Below are positions 10,209 to 18,093 of a stretch of 64,000 nt of DNA, piece by piece; positions within the stretch are counted from its first letter, which is position 1; every line of letters begins with the position of its first letter. The notes beneath the pieces are model-generated. The model had not been told where the DNA came from, searched no databases, and worked only from the letters and a program-made list of their open reading frames with translations. Made by a program: the position numbers and the translations under genes. The stretch lies in NCBI RefSeq assembly GCF_035607555.1, contig NZ_JAVHWZ010000002.1, forward strand, positions 558,001 to 622,000, given 5' to 3'. The stretch comes from Candidatus Bealeia paramacronuclearis (GTDB lineage: Bacteria > Pseudomonadota > Alphaproteobacteria > UBA9655).

Positions 10209-10833
10209 ATATTTCATTTTCTTCTTGCGCTTTTGCATAAGGCTCCCCATGTCTTAAACATGAGGGTCCAATGTCACGTTTAATCAGTCGAATCGGGTAT
10301 ATATTGTTTGTAGTGGGATGGCTTGTTGTTATTTTTAAAAACAACGACCTTTGGAACCACTTTTTTGCGCCCACACCGTTAGAAGTCATTGGCGCCCAAG
10401 AGGCCCATTCAAAGAACTGGAGGGGAAAAGATGTTATTGTGGCCGTCCTTGATGAGGGATTTGACCTTGAGCACTTAGGACTTAAATCCCAGACTCTACC
10501 TTACAGATACAACACTGACGATCGCCTACCTTATGCGGATACGTCCGTTATTTATAAAAATGGACATTATGAATTTCAAAGTCACGGAACCCATGTTTCG
10601 GGAATTATCTTAGGTAATGCCTCAGGAAAATTCAAAGGAGTGGCCCCGGATGCTAAACTTATTCCCATTAAAATCGGTGGTAGAGGAGGCGAGAAATCTC
10701 TTGTTCGAGGTTTAAACCTGGCTCAAAAAAGCCCCGCGCACATTGTGAATATTTCCATGCAATTAAGTTTTTCAGGAAGATGGATTAGCCCGGATGTGGC
10801 GCAAGCGCTCGTTGATCTTGCACAATCAGGAAA

Positions 10834-10838
10834 AATTA
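10834..10838. repeat. Left target-site duplication AATTA
   Basis: AATTA directly precedes the left inverted repeat of the IS and recurs at 11922-11926 directly after the right one. Confidence 0.88.
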
Positions 10839-11921
10839 CACGAGTTACGCAGTTTGCAGCAAAAGGGTGGGAATCTAAGCGAAAGACATGAGTTTTGTTA
10901 TTTCTCTAGAGATATCATGCTTAATAACATCCCACTGCTGCTGATAAAAAGAGAAGCCTCCAGCAAGTCGTCTTTTAAATCTTTGAATCCAAGCCGAAAT
11001 GGCAAGAAATATATGATTTCTTTGGGCTCGTCCCGTGCGAGACTGACAGCGTTCAAGACCGCATGTTTGCTTTAATTCCCGATGATAAACTTCGATTTTC
11101 CAACGCGATTTCATGACCAGTTCAATATGATCACGAGAGGGATTATCCCTATTGGTTCCGATATAATCCGTGCGACCGTTTTTGGCAACAAACCGGAAAA
11201 CAGTAATCCATCCATATCCGCGTAAGTGAACTTTCAGTCCTTCATCTGGAATGTCCAGCTTTTCAAGAGTTTCTCCACGATTCACTTTCCTGTTTTTCTT
11301 CAACCCCATCACCCATGTCCAGCCTATGGATTCAATGGCCTTCAGATTATTCAAGCTCGAGTACCAAGCGTCTGCAACCACGTCATCCGGATTTATCCCT
11401 CTGTCTTGAGCCAGCTTTAACATTTCCCTGAAATGGTCATTCTTGCTTTTGCCATCGCTGGCTTTATCATAAATACGATAATCAACAGGAATAGAGTCAT
11501 GACTCCTCAGGCCATGCCATACCAAATTGACAAGACCTATCCCCGCAATAACATCATGGGCATTCCCAGAATACTGATAATGCACAAGCTCTATCTTCTC
11601 GCTCCGATTTTTATCCAAAATTGTATCGTCACATACTAAAAAACAAGGTTCTTTCTTGTTAATAAGAGATTGAGTAAGATTCCACACTCCGCTCGGACGC
11701 AATGCACTAGAACTCAACCATCGATTGACGCTGTCATGCGACAATGGAATCGGTGACACCTCCGAAAGTGCCAACCCTGAATAGCGCACACTGCTGGCTT
11801 GTAAAAATGAACGATAAAGTGATTTTGTGCATTTGTGTCGAGACATCATTTCTTCTCATTTAATAAATATTCCCTCTCACCTTATCTCTTCTCTCTTCTC
11901 CTGCAAACTGCGTAACTCGTG
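10839..11921 (-). mobile_element. IS701/ISAba11-like insertion sequence
   Basis: A complete 1083-bp element has perfect 21-bp terminal inverted repeats (10839-10859 and 11901-11921) beginning CACGAGTTACGCAG. It is flanked by the 5-bp duplication AATTA. The 5-bp duplication fits my recollection of the ISAba11 group better than classical IS701, which duplicates 4 bp. The perfect ends, duplication and intact transposase point to a recent insertion. Confidence 0.9.
10875..11849 (-). CDS. IS701/IS4-superfamily DDE transposase
   Basis: This 324-residue transposase has the DDE triad visible as CDDTILDK, ADAWYSS and IEVYHRELKQ. The last is the YREK-like signature of the IS4 superfamily. The conserved stretch KIELVHYQYSG places it near IS701-type enzymes. 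The reading frame is complete within intact ends, so it is probably active. It lies antisense to the protease gene it interrupts. Confidence 0.88.
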   Translation of the reverse strand: MMSRHKCTKSLYRSFLQASSVRYSGLALSEVSPIPLSHDSVNRWLSSSALRPSGVWNLTQSLINKKEPCFLVCDDTILDKNRSEKIELVHYQYSGNAHDVIAGIGLVNLVWHGLRSHDSIPVDYRIYDKASDGKSKNDHFREMLKLAQDRGINPDDVVADAWYSSLNNLKAIESIGWTWVMGLKKNRKVNRGETLEKLDIPDEGLKVHLRGYGWITVFRFVAKNGRTDYIGTNRDNPSRDHIELVMKSRWKIEVYHRELKQTCGLERCQSRTGRAQRNHIFLAISAWIQRFKRRLAGGFSFYQQQWDVIKHDISREITKLMSFA

Positions 11922-12392
11922 AATTATTGTGATTGCCGCTGGAAACGAAAGCCGCTCCATGACGCAAAATGGATATCTTTATGACCTAATCACTTTGGCC
12001 CATAGCCCCGAAATGGCGGGGCGTATGATTTTAGTGGGCTCTATTGGAGACAAAAAAGAACCTGAAAAACTCTCAACCTTTAGCAATTACCCAGGATTTT
12101 TTAGATCTTCTACAAATCTACCTTATTTTATCACAGCGCCAGGATTTGAGATTTCCTCATTGGCGCCCGACAATCAAACGGAAAATCTATCAGGAACTTC
12201 CATGGCGGCCCCATTTGTCGCAGGCGCTTTGGCGTTGATGAAGGAAAAATATCCAGATTTGCCACCAGAAGACCTCGTGGCAATGCTTTTAAAAAGCGCA
12301 CGAAAAATGGCTCTTGGGACAAAGGAAGCCCTCAATCCCTACTACTATGGAGCAGGAATTTTGGACTTGAGAATGATTCTTTCGGAATAGAC

Positions 12393-12806
12393 CTATTCGT
12401 CCCGATGGACGCGCTCCATGCGCTCATGACGCTCTTGTGCTTCAAGGCATAGCGTTGCAATAGGGCGAGCTTCAAGGCGCGGGATCCCAATGGGAATTCC
12501 TGTTTCTTCGCAATACCCATAAGATCCATTACGAATTCGCTCAAGCGCATCATCAATTTTAATGATCAATTTACGCTCACGATCGCGGGTTCTAAGCTCT
12601 AAAGCGCGATCCGTTTCGGTTGTGGCACGATCATTAATATCCGGCTCATTATGAGGTTCTTCCTGAAGATGATGAAGTGTTTTGAGAGATTCTTCCGAAA
12701 GCTCATCGCGCCACTTCAAAAGCTTTTGTCGAAAATACTCCAGCTGCAAATCGTTCATATAATCTTCGTCTTCTGATGGACGATAGTGAATGGTTGCTTG
12801 GACCAT
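12393..12806 (-). CDS. dksA: DksA/TraR family RNA polymerase regulator
   Basis: This 137-residue DksA factor enters the RNA polymerase secondary channel and, with ppGpp, resets transcription during starvation. It has the coiled coil with the DxxDxA tip (D56, D59, A61), then RTRDRERKLIIKID and the C-terminal globular part. Of the four zinc cysteines of E. coli DksA only C99 and C120 remain (CEET and CLEA), as in other alphaproteobacterial or low-zinc-type homologues, so zinc is probably not needed. It is convergent with the broken protease gene, with 2 bases between stops. Confidence 0.9.
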   Translation of the reverse strand: MVQATIHYRPSEDEDYMNDLQLEYFRQKLLKWRDELSEESLKTLHHLQEEPHNEPDINDRATTETDRALELRTRDRERKLIIKIDDALERIRNGSYGYCEETGIPIGIPRLEARPIATLCLEAQERHERMERVHRDE

Positions 12807-12886
12807 TTGGAACCCCCGTGTTCAATTAAGAATGCGACAGTAAATCACTCCTAGATTTGGGATTCAAGTCATTTGTGCGGACCTCA

Positions 12887-12948
12887 CAGGACCACCTCAC
12901 AAAAAACAGAGAATACCATGCCACCAAATCGTCATTCTGAATTATTTT
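12887..12948. repeat. Dispersed intergenic repeat, copy A
   Basis: About 62 bp starting CAGGACCACCTCA and containing AATCGTCAT align at roughly three-quarters identity with 53779-53841. Its end (GTCATTCTGAATT) resembles the start of the palindromic element in yejA. It occupies the dksA-hemB gap (12807-13081), which otherwise shows no gene. Confidence 0.6.
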
Positions 12949-12974
12949 CTTGATTTTAAAAACTAAATTACACC

Positions 12975-12988
12975 ACCCCCTTGGGGGT
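12975..12988. other. 14-nt perfect palindrome downstream of hemB
   Basis: ACCCCCTTGGGGGT lies about 95 bases past the hemB stop. It could be part of a weak terminator on the minus strand (a T-rich stretch follows) or a binding site. Confidence 0.3.
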
Positions 12989-13081
12989 AAAGTCTTTCCC
13001 TCCTAAAATGCATTTTTCTTATTTGCGCATCACAGCCAATATTGCCCCGATAAAACACTGTAAAGATACTTATGAAGACTC

Positions 13082-14128
13082 CTAATCCTTCAACAATTTC
13101 ACAATCTCAGGCGCGGCATAGGTGAGAATTCCATCAGCGCCCGCACGTTTGAAGGCGATCATTGTCTCAAGAAGGGCGCGATTGTAATCGAGCCAACCAT
13201 TCTGGGCCGCAGCTTTTAGCATCGCGTATTCGCCACTCACATGATAGGCAAAAATGGGCATATGGAAGGTGTCTTTAAATTTACGAATAACATCAAGATA
13301 AGGAAGTCCCGGTTTGACCATAATCATATCCGCACCCTCTTGAATGTCTTGTGCAGCCTCGCGGAGGGCCTCTTGCAAATTGGCCGGATCCATTTGGTAG
13401 GTTTTTTTGTCCCCTTTGCCTAAGGAAGGAGCCGAACCCAAAGCATCACGGAAGGGTCCATAAAAAGCAGAGGCATATTTTGCCGAATAGGCCAAAATTC
13501 GCACATGTTGAAATCCAGCACGATCCAGTGCATGTCGAATAGTTCCAATACGACCATCCATCATATCGGAAGGTGCGATCACATCCACGCCGGCTTCTGC
13601 GTGCATCACAGCCATTTTTGAGAGAATTTCTGAAGTTTCATCATTGGCAACATCATTCCCGCGTAAGACACCATCATGGCCATGGCTTGTATACGCATCA
13701 AGAGCGATGTCCGTCATAATTCCAAGCTCTGGAAATTCAGATTTTAACATCTGAACCGCTTGCGTTTGTAAATTACAAGGATTGAGAGCTTCCAAACCTT
13801 CCGAACATTTCTTCTCTTGAGGAGTCGCACTAAATAAATCGATGGCAGGAATGCCAGATTTAAGGGCAAACTCTGCAACTTTTTTAAGCTCTTCAAGGCT
13901 ATAACGCACAACGCCGGGAAGAGGGTCAATTGCGCGAGGATGATTGTCCTCGCATACAAAAATTGGCCACACGAGGTCTTTGACTGAAAGGCGAGTTTCT
14001 GCGACCAAATCACGACACCAGGCGTCTTTACGATTTCTCCGAAGTCGCGTTTGTGGGAATTTCCCTAAAGTCAAACTCAATTTTATCCTCATCCTGTTGA
14101 CGAATTTATGGATCCAACTTAACGTCAC
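13082..14128 (-). CDS. hemB: Delta-aminolevulinic acid dehydratase (porphobilinogen synthase)
   Basis: This enzyme condenses two 5-aminolevulinate molecules to porphobilinogen, the second step of haem synthesis after ALA. Schiff-base lysines are in AYSAKYASAFYGPFRDA and MVKPGLPYLD. The metal loop reads DAYTSHGHDG, with Asp where zinc enzymes have Cys, indicating the magnesium-type enzyme common in alphaproteobacteria. The usual N-terminal core begins at FPQTRLRRNRKDAW. The given start is GTG 14128; ATG 14092 is an alternative, and neither has a strong ribosome-binding site. Confidence 0.95.
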   Translation of the reverse strand: MTLSWIHKFVNRMRIKLSLTLGKFPQTRLRRNRKDAWCRDLVAETRLSVKDLVWPIFVCEDNHPRAIDPLPGVVRYSLEELKKVAEFALKSGIPAIDLFSATPQEKKCSEGLEALNPCNLQTQAVQMLKSEFPELGIMTDIALDAYTSHGHDGVLRGNDVANDETSEILSKMAVMHAEAGVDVIAPSDMMDGRIGTIRHALDRAGFQHVRILAYSAKYASAFYGPFRDALGSAPSLGKGDKKTYQMDPANLQEALREAAQDIQEGADMIMVKPGLPYLDVIRKFKDTFHMPIFAYHVSGEYAMLKAAAQNGWLDYNRALLETMIAFKRAGADGILTYAAPEIVKLLKD

Positions 14129-14168
14129 CTTGAATTAAATTACAACCCGTTTTTATGGAGTTTTTCCC

Positions 14169-14780
14169 TTGAGAGTTCTTACTTTGATTCTCGTTTTCTT
14201 GATCATTTTTGAAATATCAGCGCTCTTTGGAAAAGGTCAACTGAGCCAACTCGTTGCTGAAGGAAAAATTGAAGAAGCAAAAAATCATATCCTTATGAAA
14301 TTTTCAAAAAGAATTTCCAGTTCTCAAAAACAAGAACAAGAAATTGATTCTGCTATTGATAAGTATTTATTTGTGAAAACCTTTAAAATACTTTTTAAAA
14401 ACCTTCCTCAAGATGACATTCAGCGAAACGCGGATATAGAAAACCGTTACAGTCAGATTTTGATTTTTTTTCAATTGACCCCAACATCAGAAAAAATACC
14501 AACGTTAGAGGCAAGAAAAAAACTTTTGATAGAAATATCAAAAAAGTTTTTAAATCTTAACAACTATCTTACTGTTTTTGGAATTCGAAATTTGGCTACT
14601 CCAGAACTGGTAGAGTGCTCTGTAGATTATTTTCAAGGGATTGGTGAAAAGCCCATTGCAAACCTCAATAATTTAAGGGATCCAAGGGCAATTGAAAAAA
14701 TTATAAAGTCGGCGTGGGATCTTTGGTCGAATAATGACCTTTTACAAAACTCCATTTCTACAATTAAATCAGAAGAATAA
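14169..14780 (+). CDS. Unknown small exported protein
   Basis: I do not recognise this 203-residue protein. It begins at TTG with GGAG 9 bases upstream; the ATG at 14155 runs straight into a stop. A hydrophobic N-terminus (VLTLILVFLIIFEISALF) suggests a signal peptide or single anchor. The remainder is helical, Lys/Glu-rich and cysteine-poor (one Cys). It is AT-richer than its neighbours and borders an insertion-sequence remnant zone. No domain is evident; an envelope or secreted role is inference. Confidence 0.6.
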   Translation: MRVLTLILVFLIIFEISALFGKGQLSQLVAEGKIEEAKNHILMKFSKRISSSQKQEQEIDSAIDKYLFVKTFKILFKNLPQDDIQRNADIENRYSQILIFFQLTPTSEKIPTLEARKKLLIEISKKFLNLNNYLTVFGIRNLATPELVECSVDYFQGIGEKPIANLNNLRDPRAIEKIIKSAWDLWSNNDLLQNSISTIKSEE

Positions 14781-14876
14781 TACTTTAAAAATAAAATTTT
14801 AATATTTTACCTTCCGAGATCTTAATCATTATTCCAGCAATAAAACAGGTGATATAGCCAAAGCGATATAAAATGA

Positions 14877-14987
14877 TTATAAATGATTGAATTTAAAAAG
14901 TTCATCGATTGTACATTGTTGTCTCTTTCGAATATTCTTAGATTGTGCCCATTTATGCTCAATAGGGTTCAATTCTGGAGAATAAGC
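14877..14987 (-). pseudogene. IS630-family transposase C-terminal remnant
   Basis: On the minus strand a fragment reads AYSPELNPIEHKWAQ followed by a basic tail and a stop. This is the signature of the last DDE motif in IS630/Tc1-type transposases (SPxLNPIExxW). The rest of the element is missing, so this is a decayed remnant. Confidence 0.8.
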
Positions 14988-15036
14988 CTAACCTCAAGAA
15001 CGAAATGCAACAGTGTGCTAAGGTGCTGCTGCTATA

Positions 15037-15220
15037 AAAAAGAAACATCGTCATTTAACGCAAGACCAGCGTTTTAAGATTTACCTTCTGCATGCAGAAG
15101 GTAAATCTCTATTAAAAATCGCTCACACTTTGGGGGTTCATAAATCCACAATTTCTCGGGAATTGAAACGCAATCACGACCCACGTGTCAGAGTCTATCC
15201 CCCTGATAAATCTCATATTT
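15037..15220 (+). pseudogene. IS30-family transposase N-terminal remnant
   Basis: The plus strand encodes HLTQDQRFKIY, then LLKIAHTLGVHKSTISREL. This is the N-terminal helix-turn-helix of IS30 transposases that binds the element ends. The catalytic DDE part is absent, and the fragment is cut by the IS200-derived miniature element at 15221. Confidence 0.8.
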
Positions 15221-15364
15221 TATACGCGCATAAAACCATGGGGCTTGTCCCATGGATGAAGCGCCCCTCATATAATTAGTGATATGAGGCAAGCGCAGCT
15301 TGAACTTGGCCTTTAGGCCAACGAGATACCACGGGGCTTGCCCCGTGGTTTTTTCGCGCGTATA
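15221..15364 (+). mobile_element. IS200-derived miniature element, copy 1
   Basis: A non-coding element with subterminal hairpins at 15236-15255 and 15329-15348. The 113-bp core 15236-15348 is base-for-base identical to the reverse complement of 36197-36309. Its left end (TATACGCGC) and hairpins match the ends of the full IS200 at 17433-17985. Its right end is unusual: the last hairpin is followed by an inverted copy of the left-end motif (CGCGCGTATA), not by the right-end tail. It depends on IS200 TnpA in trans (inference). Confidence 0.85.
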
Positions 15365-15468
15365 AACATCAAAACACAATCGTTGAGCCCCTTTTCCCTC
15401 ACAAGGAGAATATCGAACTGACGGTCGATATTCACTATGAAAACCATTCCAAAGATGAGAACTAAAAA
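15365..15468. other. Short gap without a recognisable gene
   Basis: This is AT-rich sequence between the miniature element and the response regulator stop. I see no gene here. It is the end of the 14.78-15.47 kb stretch, which otherwise holds only IS debris. Confidence 0.5.
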
Positions 15469-15891
15469 TTATGGTGCGAGATAATTGTTATATAAAAGTT
15501 CCATACTTTTCTCCATTTCATCGTAATCGAATGGCTTTTCAATAAAGAGTGAGGCCCCTTCGTTTAGACTTTTTGTCCGATCAGAGGGACGCCTTGAGCT
15601 GCTGTAGATGACAACAGGCATTTCCTTAATAACATCATTTTGAAAATTTTTAATTTTATTTAAAATATAAAAACCATTCATATGGTTAATATTAAGATCA
15701 AGAAGGATACAGTATTTTTTTTGCCTCCCTTCAAACTGAAGGTTTTCAACATTTTGACTGAGATAATTTAAAAATTCCATTCCATTTTCAAAGCTAATAA
15801 GCTCAACCTGCTCTGAATATTTTTTTAGAAAAAAGCGCAAAAGAACAATTTCTTCCATATAACCTTCTACATAAAAGAGAATTGATTTCAT
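15469..15891 (-). CDS. Single-domain response regulator (REC)
   Basis: This protein of about 140 residues is a stand-alone receiver domain of the Rcp1/CheY type. The phospho-acceptor Asp is in CILLDLNINHMNG, the switch Ser in VVIYSSS, and the conserved Lys in FIEKPF. The N-terminal acidic pair reads VEGY instead of VEDD, so one metal-binding acid is missing. No output domain is present, so it must act through a partner. ATG 15891 is preferred; a GTG 2 codons upstream abuts the kinase stop. It is the second gene of the kinase-regulator pair, read in the same direction. Confidence 0.85.
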   Translation of the reverse strand: MKSILFYVEGYMEEIVLLRFFLKKYSEQVELISFENGMEFLNYLSQNVENLQFEGRQKKYCILLDLNINHMNGFYILNKIKNFQNDVIKEMPVVIYSSSRRPSDRTKSLNEGASLFIEKPFDYDEMEKSMELLYNNYLAP

Positions 15892-15897
15892 AAACAC

Positions 15898-17394
15898 TCA
15901 CTTTTTAAGCGTTGATTCTGGTGAGGTGGGATTGGGAAAAAAGAGAAAAAATGTCGTACCATCGCCCTCTTTTGAGCGGAGCCAGATTTTACCATTGTAC
16001 AAATCCATAACGCTTTTACACACGGCCAAACCCATTCCCACACCTTTTCCATTTTCTGATACATTTAGTTGCCTTCCCATTTGAAAAACCTCTTGATATG
16101 CTGCTTCAGGCACCCCAACACCGTTATCTTTGACCATACAAATGGTTCCTGATTTAATTATTTTTGATCGGACTGTAATATGAGGCACGTTATGATTAAA
16201 TGTACTTCCATTATCAATGAGGTTTTTAAAAAGCACTAATAAGTGCTCTTTTTTCATGTTGAGGCATTCTTGCGTATGCACCTCTAATTTACCCTGAGGA
16301 TAGTTTTGGAAAAAATATGGAATTATACTGTTTTGAAAAAACTCACTTATATCAATAATTTCATTATTCTCGGTTTGACCCATAACCACAGAAAACTCAG
16401 AAATCCCTTCAATTAAATTATTCATTCTTTGAGTTGCATTTCCCAATGAGTTCAGTATTTCTTGCCCCTCTTCATCCAGTCGTTCACGATAATGGCGATC
16501 CAAAATCTGGCGATTCATATTAATAATCCGCAAAGGACTTTTTAAGTCATGACCGACAAAATTGATGAATTCATCAAGCATAAGCTTTGATTTTTGAAGC
16601 ATCTGATTTTCAGAACCCTCCCTTAAAGACATCAAAGCTATTTTTTCATTAGCTTCGTACCATTCAGTACTATCCAGAAAAACGCCCGAAATACTTGAGG
16701 GAGTACCATCTGCATTCACCAGAACATATCGGTAATTCATAATATAGCGAATCGTCCCATCATTCATGCGGTAACGAAAACCGTATTTATGAAAATCATG
16801 ACTGCCCGGACTATCGAAGAGTTTTTGAATGTATTTCCTATCCTCTGGGTGGACGCGATCCAAAAACAAAGATGGATTAGAAAGAAAATCCTCCACATTG
16901 ATTTCAAAAAATGATTCTAAGTTAGGACTCAAATATTGAAATTTATATGAAGGTAATTTCATCAACCAAAAGACACCCTTAGCCCTCTGAATTGCCTTTT
17001 CCAGACAAACTTGAAGAGGTACATCCTGAAACTCTTGAAATCCCCATTCTGTTTTTTTAACAGCACTGATAATATTTCCAGAGTCACTAACAGGAGGATA
17101 ACATTTAAAAGAAAGGAATAGTGGATCCCCATCATGAGATTTCCACGAGCTCACAAAGCGCGCCATTGGCACTTTTTTTTGAATTAATGGTTTAATATCA
17201 TAGTTCAAATGCCTTTTAAAGTCTTCTGGCTTTAGAAAACGATTCAGGCTTTGTCCTAGAATGTCAGATTCCCGCTGGTGCGTGAACGCAAGAAAGCCTC
17301 CAGAAACAAAAGTAATTTTTCCTTGCGTGTTAAAACGCAAGACACCCCGATCTGGCTTTTGAGAAATATTCTGTATGAGTTTATCTTCTGTCAT
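15898..17394 (-). CDS. PAS-domain sensor histidine kinase
   Basis: This cytoplasmic kinase of about 498 residues has no obvious membrane segment. It has a PAS domain, a second PAS_3 domain (VHPEDR and FRYRMNDGTIRYI), a HisKA domain with phospho-His in VGHDLKSPL, and an HATPase domain with NLIDNGSTFNHN, DNGVGVP and GKGVGMGLAVCKSV. The signal is unknown. The output is presumably the adjacent REC protein. The frame is open back to a GTG at 17445, inside the hairpin of the neighbouring IS200. ATG 17394 is the likelier native start. The IS200 has probably replaced or moved the promoter. Confidence 0.88.
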   Translation of the reverse strand: MTEDKLIQNISQKPDRGVLRFNTQGKITFVSGGFLAFTHQRESDILGQSLNRFLKPEDFKRHLNYDIKPLIQKKVPMARFVSSWKSHDGDPLFLSFKCYPPVSDSGNIISAVKKTEWGFQEFQDVPLQVCLEKAIQRAKGVFWLMKLPSYKFQYLSPNLESFFEINVEDFLSNPSLFLDRVHPEDRKYIQKLFDSPGSHDFHKYGFRYRMNDGTIRYIMNYRYVLVNADGTPSSISGVFLDSTEWYEANEKIALMSLREGSENQMLQKSKLMLDEFINFVGHDLKSPLRIINMNRQILDRHYRERLDEEGQEILNSLGNATQRMNNLIEGISEFSVVMGQTENNEIIDISEFFQNSIIPYFFQNYPQGKLEVHTQECLNMKKEHLLVLFKNLIDNGSTFNHNVPHITVRSKIIKSGTICMVKDNGVGVPEAAYQEVFQMGRQLNVSENGKGVGMGLAVCKSVMDLYNGKIWLRSKEGDGTTFFLFFPNPTSPESTLKK

Positions 17395-17432
17395 GTTTCC
17401 ACTTAGTCTTAGCCTTTCGATAACACCTCTTA

Positions 17433-17985
17433 GTGAACACTCCACGGGGCAAGCCCCGTGGTATCCCGGTCGGCCTATAGGCCGAGTACAAGCTGCGCTT
17501 GCCCCAAGTCTTCTTGCCCTTGATGCTCTATATAGCGCTTGATCGCGTACTCATTTACCCCAACTGTGGATACAAAATAACCATCTGACCAAATACCATC
17601 CACGCCCCAATAAGCTTTTCTCATATACTCGAATTTTTTCTTCAACAATCTGCCGCTCATGGACTTTATGGTTCGAACTGCATCGCTAACTCTTATCTTA
17701 GGGGGAATAGATAGGTGTAAGTGAATATGATCCTTATCATAATTCATCGTTAGGATGATGACTTCAGGCATCTTCTCCCTTATCTGATTCATCACTTCTG
17801 TGAAATACGCAAAACTACCTTCATTCAATATCTTTCGTCGATATTTGCTCACAATCACCAGGTGATACTCACATTGGTAGGCGCAGTGTCCTTGCTTCCT
17901 TATCTGCATACTTCGCATCATAGCAAGAAGGCTTGGGGGAGCGCTACATCCACGGGGCTAGCCCCGTGGTTTTTTCGCGCGGATA
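17433..17985 (-). mobile_element. Complete IS200-type insertion sequence
   Basis: A 553-bp element with subterminal hairpins at 17442-17461 (right end) and 17950-17969 (left end), each with 9-10-bp arms CCACGGGGC. It has no terminal inverted repeats and no target duplication, as expected for HUH single-strand transposition. The left end abuts ATT on the minus strand. Ends were set by comparing the three related elements in the window. Confidence 0.85.
17475..17921 (-). CDS. tnpA: IS200 TnpA Y1 HUH transposase
   Basis: This is a 148-residue Y1 transposase. The HUH motif is in DKDHIHLHLSIP and the nucleophilic Tyr in NEYAIKRYIEHQ. Length and motifs are intact, so it is probably active and the likely source of mobility for the two miniature elements. 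It lies between the histidine kinase gene and the end of the dcw operon. Confidence 0.95.
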   Translation of the reverse strand: MMRSMQIRKQGHCAYQCEYHLVIVSKYRRKILNEGSFAYFTEVMNQIREKMPEVIILTMNYDKDHIHLHLSIPPKIRVSDAVRTIKSMSGRLLKKKFEYMRKAYWGVDGIWSDGYFVSTVGVNEYAIKRYIEHQGQEDLGQAQLVLGL

Positions 17986-18093
17986 AATATCGTCTATATC
18001 AAGGAAATTATTTAAAAATAACATGCCCCAATCAAATTGGAAAACGGTAAAAAAACCAAAATGATTTTAATATTTTTACGATATTAAATGACT

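Larger units (their letters stand above)
10271..12390 (+). pseudogene. S8 subtilisin-like protease gene interrupted by an IS
   Basis: A peptidase S8 gene is split by a 1083-bp IS. Part one (10271-10838) has an N-terminal membrane anchor or signal (ILFVVGWLVVIF), the catalytic Asp in AVLDEGFD (residue 61) and the catalytic His in HGTHVSG (residue 105). Part two (11927-12390) has the oxyanion Asn in AAGN and the catalytic Ser in SGTSMAAP (residue 281 of the restored protein). Removing the IS and one copy of the 5-bp duplication gives 1032 bases in frame (343 codons plus stop), reading GKIIVIAAGN across the junction. As it stands the gene should yield only a truncated, inactive N-terminal product. 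Confidence 0.9.

Noticed and set aside
10239-10262. Small inverted repeat CATGT/ACATG before the protease gene
   Set aside because: Only 5-base arms with no T-tract; it overlaps the ribosome-binding region and is likely chance.
14883-15077. Small plus-strand open frame
   Set aside because: It is the complement of the IS630 transposase remnant and runs into the IS30 fragment. It has no ribosome-binding site and no protein-like features.
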